Of a DNA stretch of 64,000 nt, positions 9,268 through 17,168 are shown piece by piece. Under the pieces are notes generated by a model. It did no database searches, was not told the DNA's origin, and saw nothing but the letters and a program-made list of their open reading frames with translations. The stretch comes from Verrucomicrobiaceae bacterium (GTDB lineage: Bacteria > Verrucomicrobiota > Verrucomicrobiia > Verrucomicrobiales > Verrucomicrobiaceae): positions 1 to 64,000 of the forward strand of contig CANIBP010000010.1 of assembly GCA_947466075.1 (NCBI GenBank), in the 5' to 3' direction. Position numbers and translations under genes: made by a program. The number at the start of each line of letters is the position of its first letter. The first letter of the stretch is position 1.

Positions 9268-9360
9268 GATTTGCCGCAGAGGGGCAGAGAGGCGGAGGGC
9301 GCAGAGATTTCCGAATCAAACCTCTGCCAACTCTGCTCCTCCGCCCCTCTGCGGCAAATC
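9268..9360. repeat. 93-bp inverted-repeat element at the 5' end of the DUF1549 gene
   Basis: GATTTGCCGCAGAGGGGC at 9268-9285 and its exact reverse complement at 9343-9360 bound an interior of purine-rich GCAGAG/GCGGAGG-type repeats and their complements. The 93 bases equal 31 codons. It lies between the end of the DUF1501 gene and the signal peptide of the next gene. The GCAGAG-rich composition recalls dispersed intergenic repeats I know from cyanobacteria and PVC bacteria; copy number in this genome is unknown. Confidence 0.8.
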
Positions 9361-9403
9361 CGAGCAGCCAGACATTCTCCTTTGATCGGATGGTTCGCCA
9401 TTT

Positions 9404-10777
9404 TCATGCGAGGATGCTTTTCAATACGCTGCTGCCTTCCACGCCGGTGAGTTTCTGATCGAGACCGTTGAGACGGAAGGTGAGGCGCTCATGATCTAGA
9501 CCGAGGATGTGCAGTATCGTGGCATGCAAATCGTGGATGTGGACTTTGTCCTCGGCGGCACGCAGGCCGAACTCATCCGTGGCTCCATGCACATGTCCAT
9601 GCTTCACGCCAGCACCCATGAGCACAGTGGTGAAGCCCCAAGGGTTGTGATCGCGGCCCACGCCCTTCTCGCTCATCGGCATGCGGCCGAATTCGCCGCC
9701 CCAGATGACCAGCGTGTCTTCCAGCAGGCCGCGCTGCTTCAAATCGCGAATCAAACCGGCCACGGGCTTGTCGGTACTCGCACAGAGGTCAGTGTGGTTC
9801 TTCATCACATCTTCGTGTGCATCCCAGCCGTTCGTATCGCCGGAGTAGAGCTGCACAAAACGTACACCGCGCTCGATCATGCGCCGTGCTAGCAGGCAGC
9901 GTGTGCCGAACTCCTTCGTTTTCGGATCGTCGATGCCGTAGAGATGCTTGGTGGCTGCCGTTTCGAGCGAAATGTCCACCGCTTCAGGCGCGGCGCTTTG
10001 CATGCGGAAGGCGAGTTCGTAGGCGCGGATGCGGGCGTCGAGTTCGCTGTCGGCTACGCGCTTTGTCAGATGCTGCGCGTTCATCTGCTGGACGAGATCG
10101 AGCGTGGCACGTTGCCGCGCGCTGCTTTGCGGGCTATGCAGATCCAGGATCGGACTCGGACCAGCACGCATCGTGGTGCCTTGATACGTCGCTGGGAGAT
10201 AACCGCTGCCCCAGGCGGGTGGCCCACCTTTCAAACCGCCGCCGGGATCGGGCATGACAACGAACGCGGGCATGTCGGCATTCTCGGAGCCGAGTCCATA
10301 TGAAATCCAGCTGCCCATGCTCGGCTTTCCCATCTGGACGGAGCCGGTATTCATCTGATAGACCGACTGCGGATGATTCACGCTGTCGCCGTGGCAACTA
10401 CGAATGACGCACATCTCATCGGCGATGCCCGCCATGTGCGGCAGGAAGTCGCTGATCTCGATCCCGCTCTGCCCGTGCTTCCGAAACGGCTTCACCGGCG
10501 CGAGCAGCGGGTTCTGCGCGACCTTGCGCCGCGTTTCGACGGCACCGTAGCTCTCCGGTAACGGCTTGCCTGCATGGCGGATGAGTTCGGGCTTTGGATC
10601 GAACAAATCGACATGGCTTGGACCGCCGTGCATGAACAGCCAGATCACGCGCTTCGCCTTCGCCGGGAAATGCGAACGCGACTCGGCCATCAGATGCGAA
10701 AGCGCCACACTGGATAGCCCCATCGCCGACGTGCCGAGAAGGCGACGGCGGGAGAGCGTGGCGAAGTCGTTTTGCAT
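9404..10777 (-). CDS. DUF1501 domain secreted protein (Tat signal)
   Basis: The 457-residue protein starts with a twin-arginine-like signal (LSRRRLLGTSAMGLSSVAL). It then shows the DUF1501 hallmarks: KRVIWLFMHGGPSHVDLFDPKPEL, VIRSCHGDSVNHPQ, WISYGLGSEN, DTLVIWGGEFGRMPMSE and GRDHNPWGFTTVLMGAGVKHG. The fold is related to alkaline phosphatase/sulfatase enzymes, but no activity is established for the family. It is encoded immediately upstream of the DUF1549/DUF1553 gene, its usual partner in PVC genomes, and its TGA at 9404-9406 overlaps an in-frame ATG of that gene. The GNAT gene upstream is 36 bases away on the same strand. Confidence 0.9.
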   Translation of the reverse strand: MQNDFATLSRRRLLGTSAMGLSSVALSHLMAESRSHFPAKAKRVIWLFMHGGPSHVDLFDPKPELIRHAGKPLPESYGAVETRRKVAQNPLLAPVKPFRKHGQSGIEISDFLPHMAGIADEMCVIRSCHGDSVNHPQSVYQMNTGSVQMGKPSMGSWISYGLGSENADMPAFVVMPDPGGGLKGGPPAWGSGYLPATYQGTTMRAGPSPILDLHSPQSSARQRATLDLVQQMNAQHLTKRVADSELDARIRAYELAFRMQSAAPEAVDISLETAATKHLYGIDDPKTKEFGTRCLLARRMIERGVRFVQLYSGDTNGWDAHEDVMKNHTDLCASTDKPVAGLIRDLKQRGLLEDTLVIWGGEFGRMPMSEKGVGRDHNPWGFTTVLMGAGVKHGHVHGATDEFGLRAAEDKVHIHDLHATILHILGLDHERLTFRLNGLDQKLTGVEGSSVLKSILA

Positions 10778-10813
10778 AGCTTGAAGACGCTGGCTTGAGG
10801 GCGGTTCTAACCG

Positions 10814-11305
10814 TCAAAGCATCTTCTGCATCCAGATCACATCAAGCCAGCGGCCGTGCTTGTGGCCGACTTCCTTGAGATGGGAGACTTTGATGAAGCC
10901 GAATTTGGCGTGGAGTGCGATGCTGGCCTGCTGATCCGCATCAATGCCGCCGAGGACGGTGTGGTGGCCGATTTTTTTCGCGAGTTCGAGGAGTTCGCCG
11001 AGTAAAAGAGTGCCGAGGCCTTTACCTTGATGCTCGTGATGAAGGTAAACGGAGTCTTCGACACTGTGGCAGTAAGCTTGACGTGGATGGAAGCGACTCA
11101 ACGATCCCCAGCCGATGATTTGGCCGTTTTCCTCGGCAACAATGATAGGATGCTCGGGGCCGTGCGCATCAAACCAGTCGTGCCGCTCCTGCGCAGTGCT
11201 GGGCACGGTTTGATAGGTGCAGGTGCTGTGCTCGACGTAGTGATTGTAGATCGCGTTGATGGCGTCGAGATCGGCTGCGGTGGCTGGGCGAGTGGTGACG
11301 GGCAT
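10814..11305 (-). CDS. GNAT acetyltransferase, phosphinothricin/methionine-sulfoximine acetyltransferase-like
   Basis: The 163-residue product is a complete single-domain GNAT enzyme that should transfer acetyl from acetyl-CoA to an amine. The acetyl-CoA loop is HHEHQGKGLGTLLL. The N-terminal TRPATAADLDAINAIYNHYV and the GIDADQQASIALHAKFGF block match the phosphinothricin N-acetyltransferase/YwnH group, which detoxifies glutamine-synthetase inhibitors or acetylates amino-acid-like compounds. Substrate is not proven. It is cytoplasmic and diverges from the oxidoreductase gene at 11491 across a 185-base intergenic region. Confidence 0.85.
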   Translation of the reverse strand: MPVTTRPATAADLDAINAIYNHYVEHSTCTYQTVPSTAQERHDWFDAHGPEHPIIVAEENGQIIGWGSLSRFHPRQAYCHSVEDSVYLHHEHQGKGLGTLLLGELLELAKKIGHHTVLGGIDADQQASIALHAKFGFIKVSHLKEVGHKHGRWLDVIWMQKML

Positions 11306-11416
11306 GGGGCAAGAAACGTGGCTTTGGTTGAAAAAGAAGCGTTCAAATGGCGAATGTCGAAATCTGAGTGTTTAACGGTTAGCGACTGTGACCGCGTGCA
11401 TCGCCACTTTCAATTC

Positions 11417-11445
11417 TTGACTACCCATCCCTAGACCGGCATTCT
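11417..11445 (+). promoter_or_regulatory. Weak candidate promoter upstream of the oxidoreductase gene
   Basis: TTGACT at 11417-11422 and CATTCT at 11440-11445 are 17 bases apart and about 45 bases before the start codon. The -35 is good and the -10 poor. Confidence 0.25.
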
Positions 11446-11490
11446 CGCAGCCGGATTTCATCCATCAACCACCTTAAAACACACACCTTT

Positions 11491-12573
11491 ATGGCCATCA
11501 AAGTCGGAATCATCGGAGCAGGCGGCATGTTGCAATATCACGCGGCGGGTTTCCGTCAGGCGGGAGCAGAAATCGTGGCCGTGGCCGACGCGGCCCCTGG
11601 CGCTGCTGCCAAGGCTGCGGCGAAATACGGCATCGCCAAGTCCTATGAATCCGTGAACGCGATGCTCAAGGGCAGCCCGGAAATCAAGGCAGTGAGTGTC
11701 ATCGTCCCGAACAAATTCCACAAGCCGCTCACCATCCAGTGCCTCAAGGCCGGCAAGCATGTCTTCTCCGAGAAACCACCGGCGATGAATGCCAAGGAAG
11801 TGAAGGAGATCATCGACGCTGCCAAGGCCGCGAAGCGCAAAGTGCTCTTCAACTTCAACAACCGTGCCCGGCCGGAATCCCAGGCTATGATGAAGTACAT
11901 CACCGATGGCACCGTGGGCAAAATCAACTCCGCGCAGGCGAAGTGGATACGCCGCACCGGCATCCCCGGCTTCGGTGGCTGGTTCACCACGAAGGCCCTC
12001 TCCGGCGGCGGTCCGCTCATCGACCTCCTGCACATGATCGACCTCGCCATGTATTTCATGGGCTATCCCGAACCCGCCCACGTGCTCGGCCAGACCTTCT
12101 CTGAATTCATCACCGACAAGCAGTTCAAAGGCCCCTGGGGCATTCCTGACCGCGCTGACGGCACCACCGACGTGGAAAACGCCGCGCACGGCTTCGTCAC
12201 CTTCAAAGGCGGCCAGGTGCTGAGCCTCCAGGTCTCCTGGGCTGAAATGGTCAAGCGCGAGGAAGTCTCCGTGGTCTTCCAGGGCACGAAGGCCGGTGGC
12301 AAGGTCGAGCGCCTCTTCGGTATTGATGGTCTGGACAACACCGCCATCGACACCTGCGAACTCTACGTGCAGGAAAACGGCAACAGCGTGAACCGCAGCA
12401 TCGTCACCCCCGCTTGCGAGGACATGGGCCGCATCGGCTCTGCCGCGAACTTCATCCACGCCATCGAAGGTAAGGCTGCCCCGCTCAACACCCCAGAGCA
12501 GGCGCTGCGCCTGATGCAGGTCATCGACGCCATCTACGCCTCCGCAAAGACGAAGAAGCCGGTGTCGATTTGA
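11491..12573 (+). CDS. Gfo/Idh/MocA-family oxidoreductase (cytoplasmic)
   Basis: The 360-residue protein opens with a Rossmann fold (IKVGIIGAGGMLQYHAAGF) and has the family EKP motif in GKHVFSEKPPAMNAKE. A C-terminal substrate domain holds GGGPLIDLLHMIDLAMYF with the conserved D and H. Enzymes of this family oxidise or reduce sugars, inositols and related compounds with NAD(P). There is no signal peptide, unlike the oxidoreductase at 45236, so it acts in the cytoplasm. The specific substrate is not identifiable. It stands alone between divergent and co-directional neighbours. Confidence 0.9.
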   Translation: MAIKVGIIGAGGMLQYHAAGFRQAGAEIVAVADAAPGAAAKAAAKYGIAKSYESVNAMLKGSPEIKAVSVIVPNKFHKPLTIQCLKAGKHVFSEKPPAMNAKEVKEIIDAAKAAKRKVLFNFNNRARPESQAMMKYITDGTVGKINSAQAKWIRRTGIPGFGGWFTTKALSGGGPLIDLLHMIDLAMYFMGYPEPAHVLGQTFSEFITDKQFKGPWGIPDRADGTTDVENAAHGFVTFKGGQVLSLQVSWAEMVKREEVSVVFQGTKAGGKVERLFGIDGLDNTAIDTCELYVQENGNSVNRSIVTPACEDMGRIGSAANFIHAIEGKAAPLNTPEQALRLMQVIDAIYASAKTKKPVSI

Positions 12574-12743
12574 TCGTGGTGTTTTGTTCACCGCTGGACC
12601 TGTGGTCAGCCACATGGCTGAAACAGAAGGCTTATCATGCGTGCGCGGCCTGAACAGGGACTGCGCATTCATTGATTGACGCTGGACAGATGCCCTGTGG
12701 CGGAGCATACATCGAGACGAAAACGCGCCTCGCCCCCACACGC

Positions 12744-13358
12744 ATGAGTCAATTGTTAGTCCCCCAAGTCATTCGTCTATTTCTGCTCTCCACACTCGTC
12801 CTGCTGGCCTCTTGCCAAAGCGGCGGCATGCGTGGTCAAACGCAGTACCTCGAAGCTTTCCCGTCCAACACCGTGCCGCATTCTGCCATGTACAATGCCG
12901 ATCAGGTATCCTACTGGGATGGCGACGGTGTCGGCGGTGCGGCGAGCATCGTCATCGATCTCAGCGACCAGAAAGCCTACTTCTACAAAGGTGGCACGCT
13001 GGCCGGTGTATCGGCACTTTCCACTGGCGATGAAAAACACGCGACCAAGACTGGCAACTTCAAGATCTTCGAGAAAGACCAGTGGCATAAATCAAACCTG
13101 TATGGCGACTTCGTCGATGGCGCAGGCACTGTGGTCATGGCAAACATTGATGTGACGAAGGACAAGCCGCCGCCCGGTACACGCTTTGAAGGCTCGAAGA
13201 TGCATCACTTCATGCGCTTCAGCGGCGGCATTGGCATGCACGAAGGATTTTTACCCGGCTATCCTGCCTCGCACGGCTGCGTGCGCATGCCACCGCATAT
13301 GGCGGCCATTTTCTACAACAATGTCGCCAAAGGCACGCCGGTCACCGTGCGGCTCTGA
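12744..13358 (+). CDS. L,D-transpeptidase lipoprotein (YkuD domain)
   Basis: The 204-residue protein has a lipoprotein signal ending LLASCQSG, so it is probably membrane-anchored. It carries a YkuD catalytic domain with the motif HEGFLPGYPASHGCVRMP, which includes the conserved His and the nucleophilic Cys. Such enzymes make 3-3 peptidoglycan cross-links or attach proteins to peptidoglycan; peptidoglycan is present in Verrucomicrobia. The start at 12744 places the signal peptide at the N-terminus; the longer in-frame start at 12672 is rejected for that reason. The rhodanese gene begins 18 bases downstream. Confidence 0.9.
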   Translation: MSQLLVPQVIRLFLLSTLVLLASCQSGGMRGQTQYLEAFPSNTVPHSAMYNADQVSYWDGDGVGGAASIVIDLSDQKAYFYKGGTLAGVSALSTGDEKHATKTGNFKIFEKDQWHKSNLYGDFVDGAGTVVMANIDVTKDKPPPGTRFEGSKMHHFMRFSGGIGMHEGFLPGYPASHGCVRMPPHMAAIFYNNVAKGTPVTVRL

Positions 13359-13376
13359 TCTTCACCCGCGTATCTT

Positions 13377-13721
13377 ATGACACCGGAATCACCGCTCGAA
13401 ATCGGCCCCACGGATGTCAGCTACCTGCTGGAGCGTCCAGGCGAGCGCACCTTCCGTCTCATCGACTGCCGAGAGGAAGACGAATGGCACATCTGCCATC
13501 TGCCTGATGCGGTGTTAGTGCCGCTCTCACGTTTTGGCGAACTAGCACCGCAATTCTTTACGAATACTCAGGAGCATCTCATCATCTACTGCCATCACGG
13601 CATGCGCAGCCAGCGCGCGGCGCAATGGCTGCGGCAGAACGGCTTCGTGCATGCGCAGAGCATGCGCGGCGGTGTCGATGCTTGGGCGGACATGGTGGAC
13701 CCGGAACTGCCCCGTTATTGA
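13377..13721 (+). CDS. Rhodanese-like sulfurtransferase, single domain
   Basis: The 114-residue protein is a single rhodanese domain. RLIDCREEDEWHICHLPDA is the first conserved block and IIYCHHGMRSQRAAQWL the active-site loop with Cys. The domain transfers sulfane sulfur, for example from thiosulfate, and small versions like this often act in sulfur trafficking. No signal peptide is seen, so it is cytoplasmic. It sits between the L,D-transpeptidase and corA on the same strand with short gaps. Confidence 0.88.
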   Translation: MTPESPLEIGPTDVSYLLERPGERTFRLIDCREEDEWHICHLPDAVLVPLSRFGELAPQFFTNTQEHLIIYCHHGMRSQRAAQWLRQNGFVHAQSMRGGVDAWADMVDPELPRY

Positions 13722-13794
13722 AACGCATCTGACGCGACTTTGCTCTAGCACATGAGTGCGCTGCGGCTACCATGCGTGCACCTCCCCCGCACGC

Positions 13795-14772
13795 ATGGTT
13801 CGAATTCTCACCCAGCAAGGACAACTCATCGATTGGAACGACGAAAAGACCCGTCCGTTCCCTGATAACCTCGTTTTTCTTGATTTGCTCAATCCCTCAC
13901 GTGGTGAGGAACTCGAAGCGGAAAAGTGGCTCGAATACGAACTCCCGACACGTGAAGAAATGCAGGAGATCGAGGAGTCTAGCCGACTCTACACCGAAAA
14001 AGGCACGCTCTACATGACCGCGTGGCTACCCGTCGGCCTCGACACACCAGATCCCGACAGCACCGCCATTTCCTTCGTGCTTGCACCTGACTGTCTCACC
14101 ACCGTGCGCTATGCGGATCCCTTGGCTTTCCGCGTGCTCATTGATCAGGCAAAGCGTCAGTGCACAGCCCCACTCAGCAGCGACGCAGTCTTCCTCCTGT
14201 TGATGGAACTCATCGTCGCCCGTATCGCCGATGCCTTGCAGGGCGTTGAAGGTGACATGAAGAAAATCTGCCGTGATATTTTCCGTCTCGATCCGCACAA
14301 GGCGAATCCCGGCGTCGAAAAAGATCTCAGCGATGTGGTGAAATTACTCGGCCGTCGCAGCGCCCTCGTCGCGAACCTGCGCGAGAGCTTGCTCAGCCTC
14401 AGCCGCATGCTGCAATACTTCCTCAACAACGCCGCCTCCTGGATGCGCGGTGATCTGGCCGCGCAGTTCCGCAGCGCCATGCGTGACATCAAGAGTCTGG
14501 ATGAATACACCAATCAGCAGACGCAGGAGATGACCTTCCTGCTCGAATCCACGCTCGGTTTGATCAACATCCAGCAGAACCAGATCATCAAAATTTTCAC
14601 CGTCGCCAGCGTGCTATTCATGCCGCCGACGCTCATCGCCAGCATCTACGGCATGAATTTTGAGCACATGCCCGAACTCAAAGTGTCATGGGCCTACCCC
14701 GCCGTCATCATGCTGCTCATCATCTCCGCCGTGCTGCCGATCATCTGGTTCAAGCGCAAGCGGCTGCTGTAA
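13795..14772 (+). CDS. corA: CorA-family divalent cation transporter
   Basis: The 325-residue protein has the CorA plan: an N-terminal cytoplasmic alpha/beta part, a long helical stalk, and two C-terminal transmembrane helices joined by the signature GMN in SIYGMNFEHMPEL. The first helix is IKIFTVASVLFMPPTLIASI and the second begins YPAVIMLLIISAVLP, followed by a Lys/Arg-rich tail. It should import Mg2+ and possibly Co2+ or Ni2+ as a pentamer. The start at 13795 is preferred to 13756 because the added residues are unlike the family. Confidence 0.92.
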   Translation: MVRILTQQGQLIDWNDEKTRPFPDNLVFLDLLNPSRGEELEAEKWLEYELPTREEMQEIEESSRLYTEKGTLYMTAWLPVGLDTPDPDSTAISFVLAPDCLTTVRYADPLAFRVLIDQAKRQCTAPLSSDAVFLLLMELIVARIADALQGVEGDMKKICRDIFRLDPHKANPGVEKDLSDVVKLLGRRSALVANLRESLLSLSRMLQYFLNNAASWMRGDLAAQFRSAMRDIKSLDEYTNQQTQEMTFLLESTLGLINIQQNQIIKIFTVASVLFMPPTLIASIYGMNFEHMPELKVSWAYPAVIMLLIISAVLPIIWFKRKRLL

Positions 14773-14944
14773 TGGTGCATGCACGGTTTGCCGGCCTTTA
14801 ACTTTAATGCTTGCTGGCAAAATAGATTAGCAAAAGTCACAGTCTCGCTGCCGGGCGCTAATGAATAGAGGGACAAGTTCGTTACCGTTGTATGCGAAAC
14901 GACCGTCTTATCGTTGTACTGCTGTTCGCACTCGTGCCATTTTT

Positions 14945-14965
14945 GGGTAGTGGGTCAGTTTGAAA
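14945..14965 (+). repeat. Left terminal inverted repeat of the IS1-like element
   Basis: A 21-base sequence beginning GGGTAGTGGGTCAG, exact reverse complement of 16430-16450. Confidence 0.9.
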
Positions 14966-15069
14966 TTGCGAGTGCATGATGTGAATTTGTGAAGAAGTTG
15001 GGCGGGTGAAAAAGAAACCGAAAGACTCAAATCAAAAGGCATTTGCCACCGTGCAGGCGGTTATCGCTC

Positions 15070-15918
15070 TCACACAGGCACCGCCTCCCGCTGCTGTGAT
15101 TCCATCAAATCTACCAATTCCGCGAGGCTCCAAACGTGATCCGAAAGGCCCGCAGCCATGGCAGGCGTAACGCGGATGCTCTGATGGATGCGGCAGAAAT
15201 TGTAATGGATGAAATGTAACGCCACGGCCAAACGGTGATTCTCGAATTTTTTGCTGAATGCGTTGGTGAGGCGGGTAAAGCGGCGCATGCTCATACGCAT
15301 GGTGAGGTTTTGCCGCTCAACGTGTGAGGTGCAAATCAGAGCGGTGTCTGGATGGCCTGAGATGGCCTCCTTACGCGTCCCGATGACCTCGCCGGGGCTG
15401 TAGCGGCCTGATGGGGTGCTATCACCGTAGATCTTGACCAGCATGCCGTAGTCCACATCGCGAAAGGCCCATGCAGCCTCCACGGCGGTGAGATAAGCCT
15501 TGTGTCCGTCGCTGCTCAATTGCACGCGAGTCCGCAGCCTTGGGGCGAGTCCGCGAAGGAATCTATAGGCCGTCTCTGCGGTGCGGTCTCCGACCCACCA
15601 GCGCGGGATTAGCTTGGTCTCAGGATCAATAGCAACCCACGTCCAGACATCGCCGCGCCCCTCGCCCTTTTCCGCCTTCGGCACATTCTTTTCCTTGGCT
15701 CCGCAGAAGGCCCAAATCTCATCGCACTGGATGTGAGTGCATGGCAGATTGACCATGACACGATCCGCGAAGGATTCGCAGGCCCGGCCAATCTCCACCG
15801 CCAGCTTGGCAACGGTGCCTTTGGCGATGCCCGTCATGCGGACAGTGGCCCGCTGGGAATTGCCCTCTACGAGGCAGGCAAGGACGCGTGTGCGGTCGGC
15901 GGTGGAGAGTTGATTCAT
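15070..15918 (-). CDS. IS1-like transposase
   Basis: The 282-residue product starts with a helix-turn-helix region (VLACLVEGNSQRATVRMTGIAKGTVAKL) and then a DDE nuclease core. I place the acidic residues at D in QCDEIWAF, D in SSDGHKAYL and E in TSHVERQNLTMRMSMRRF. The C-terminal LHFIHYNFCRIHQSIRVTPAMAAGL is typical of the long single-ORF transposases that are commonly filed under IS1. The frame is intact, so the enzyme may be active. Its start codon overlaps the stop of the HTH gene (ATGA at 15915-15918), suggesting coupled translation. Confidence 0.88.
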   Translation of the reverse strand: MNQLSTADRTRVLACLVEGNSQRATVRMTGIAKGTVAKLAVEIGRACESFADRVMVNLPCTHIQCDEIWAFCGAKEKNVPKAEKGEGRGDVWTWVAIDPETKLIPRWWVGDRTAETAYRFLRGLAPRLRTRVQLSSDGHKAYLTAVEAAWAFRDVDYGMLVKIYGDSTPSGRYSPGEVIGTRKEAISGHPDTALICTSHVERQNLTMRMSMRRFTRLTNAFSKKFENHRLAVALHFIHYNFCRIHQSIRVTPAMAAGLSDHVWSLAELVDLMESQQREAVPV

Positions 15919-16103
15919 GGCTTCTTTGGCTTGAGGTTTTTGAGGCGGGAGAGTGCGCCCTCTCGCATGAGGATGTGAGGGGCGCGTTGATTACGCTCCG
16001 CCTTGTCCACCCATGAGGCAGAGGTCTTTAGGATCCCTGCCGCCTCGGCCTGGGTAAGGCCAAGGCGGGTGCGTTCGCTGAGCAGTTGTTGAGCGAAGTT
16101 CAT
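15915..16103 (-). CDS. Small XRE-type helix-turn-helix protein carried by the IS
   Basis: From the ATG at 16103 the product is 62 residues. It contains LSERTRLGLTQAEAAGILKTSASWVDKAER, a short XRE-like helix-turn-helix, and ends in a Lys-rich KNLKPKKP tail. It lies four bases after the Cys-rich ORF and overlaps the transposase start. A role in regulating transposase expression or helping bind the ends is inferred from position. A longer start at 16163 would overlap the preceding gene. Confidence 0.65.
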   Translation of the reverse strand: MNFAQQLLSERTRLGLTQAEAAGILKTSASWVDKAERNQRAPHILMREGALSRLKNLKPKKP

Positions 16104-16107
16104 GGCC

Positions 16108-16335
16108 TCAAAACATTGCTTTTTCGCAGTTGTTGCATTCAGCCCAAAAGTGATACTTGCCATTTAGCGAGCCTTGCACTGCGGCCACTTTTTGACCGAC
16201 CCTGTAGATGTTGCCGCATGCGCAGCGGTATCCCGGAGTGCTCTGATACTGAGGGCCACGATCCCCCGGTTCCCATCCTTCGACCTCTTCGAGAAAGGTT
16301 GTTCCGGCCAGCCATGCTTCTGTGATTGTTTTCAT
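16108..16335 (-). CDS. Small Cys-rich (zinc-ribbon-like) protein carried by the IS
   Basis: The 75-residue product from an ATG at 16335 contains GYRCACGNIYRVGQKVAAV and then HFWAECNNCEKAMF, giving C-x-C and C-x-x-C pairs that could bind zinc. I do not recognise the family. It is the first gene of the three-gene minus-strand unit and lies wholly inside the element. Classical IS1 has a zinc-finger/HTH regulator (InsA); here a Cys-rich and an HTH protein are separate genes, which might be a functional parallel. Confidence 0.55.
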   Translation of the reverse strand: MKTITEAWLAGTTFLEEVEGWEPGDRGPQYQSTPGYRCACGNIYRVGQKVAAVQGSLNGKYHFWAECNNCEKAMF

Positions 16336-16429
16336 ATTTCGTTTGGTTCGTTGTTTTCCTCTGACCCGGTATTTATCGCACAATGTCAGAATTGATGCAA
16401 GGACTATTTTCGCACAATGTGCGATTTAT

Positions 16430-16450
16430 TTTCAAACTGACCCACTACCC
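16430..16450 (-). repeat. Right terminal inverted repeat of the IS1-like element
   Basis: Exact reverse complement of 14945-14965; followed directly by the second copy of the ATTTTT target duplication. Confidence 0.9.
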
Positions 16451-17168
16451 ATTTTTGGTTCTGAACTGGAGGGACTCTCCGGTTTCTGCCTTTCAAGGTA
16501 TTCTCGCTCGGTTACGACATGAGTGCGATCCATCGAATCCAGAGGCAGATTACCAATGGTCGCAGAGCACTATGCCGACTGAGCGAAAGCGCGAGGCTAT
16601 CATTCAGGACTGCCGCAACATTGGCGCTACATTGCTGCCGGATGTGCGCAGTCAAATGGCACGGGAACTGGATGACGAGATGCGCGGCATGCTCATCGTG
16701 ATCGCCGCCGCGCTCGGTGATGCGACCACGATCGAACTGGCGGGGCGGCAGATGGCTTGGTCGGATTTTCCCGCTGTGCGCATCAGTGCGGCGAAAACCT
16801 TGCGCCGCCTTCAAGACCGCCGGACCATCGAGTGGTTTCTTGCTGCGATGGACGACGACCATTTTGTCATCAACGGCGGCTGCGGCATCCAACGGGAGAA
16901 GTTTTATCCCGTGCGATGCATCGTACAAATGGCGCTGCGCGAACTAATCGTCCGCTATCCAGATGACCGCCTAGTCAAGACATGGGGTGGTGTGCTCGAT
17001 GGAATGCAACCTTTCGAGAGTTTTCAAGATCTGCAGAGACGTATGTGGGAAACCAAAAAACGTGAACTGGAAGCAATGGCAGAAGCTGAAATTCGCCTGA
17101 TGAAGAAATGAGCCGAATAACGGCTGATGACATGAGAATCCGCAGCATTGGGTGCGTATTCAACGGTC

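Larger units (their letters stand above)
14945..16450. mobile_element. IS1-like insertion sequence with two passenger genes
   Basis: The 1506-bp element is bounded by 21-bp perfect inverted repeats (14945-14965 and 16430-16450, beginning GGGTAGTGGGTCAG). The flanks carry ATTTTT directly repeated at 14939-14944 and 16451-16456; the match reads ATTTTTGG if two bases shared with the repeat end are counted, so the target duplication is six to eight bases. It encodes, all on the minus strand, a Cys-rich protein, a small helix-turn-helix protein and a transposase, closely spaced. The host gene's reading frame is restored when the element is removed. Confidence 0.9.
14892..17111 (+). pseudogene. HEAT-like secreted/membrane protein interrupted by an IS element
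   Basis: The left piece (14892-14945) reads MRNDRLIVVLLFALVPFL, a hydrophobic signal or membrane segment, and then hits a stop inside the insertion at 14961. The right piece resumes in the same frame at 16458 and runs to a TGA at 17109-17111. Removing bases 14945-16450 and one copy of the duplicated ATTTTT rejoins them as VPFLVLNWRDSP in one frame, about 235 residues. The body contains helical repeats (LIVIAAALGDATTIELAG, AVRISAAKTLRRLQDRRTIEWFLAAM) resembling HEAT repeats. The right piece can be read from an ATG at 16383 in the IS end, but that product would lack the native N-terminus. Confidence 0.85.

Noticed and set aside
11458..12741. 427-codon open frame on the minus strand across the oxidoreductase gene
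   Set aside because: It is the antisense shadow of a clear Gfo/Idh/MocA gene; its product is compositionally odd and has no recognisable motif.
12574..12743. Small hairpin around CAGCCACATGGCTG as a regulatory element
   Set aside because: Six-base arms with a two-base loop are too short to form a meaningful structure and no T-run follows.
16383..16457. ATG at 16383 as a genuine start of the HEAT-like gene
   Set aside because: The first 25 codons lie in the IS terminus and inverted repeat; the native start is at 14892 across the insertion.
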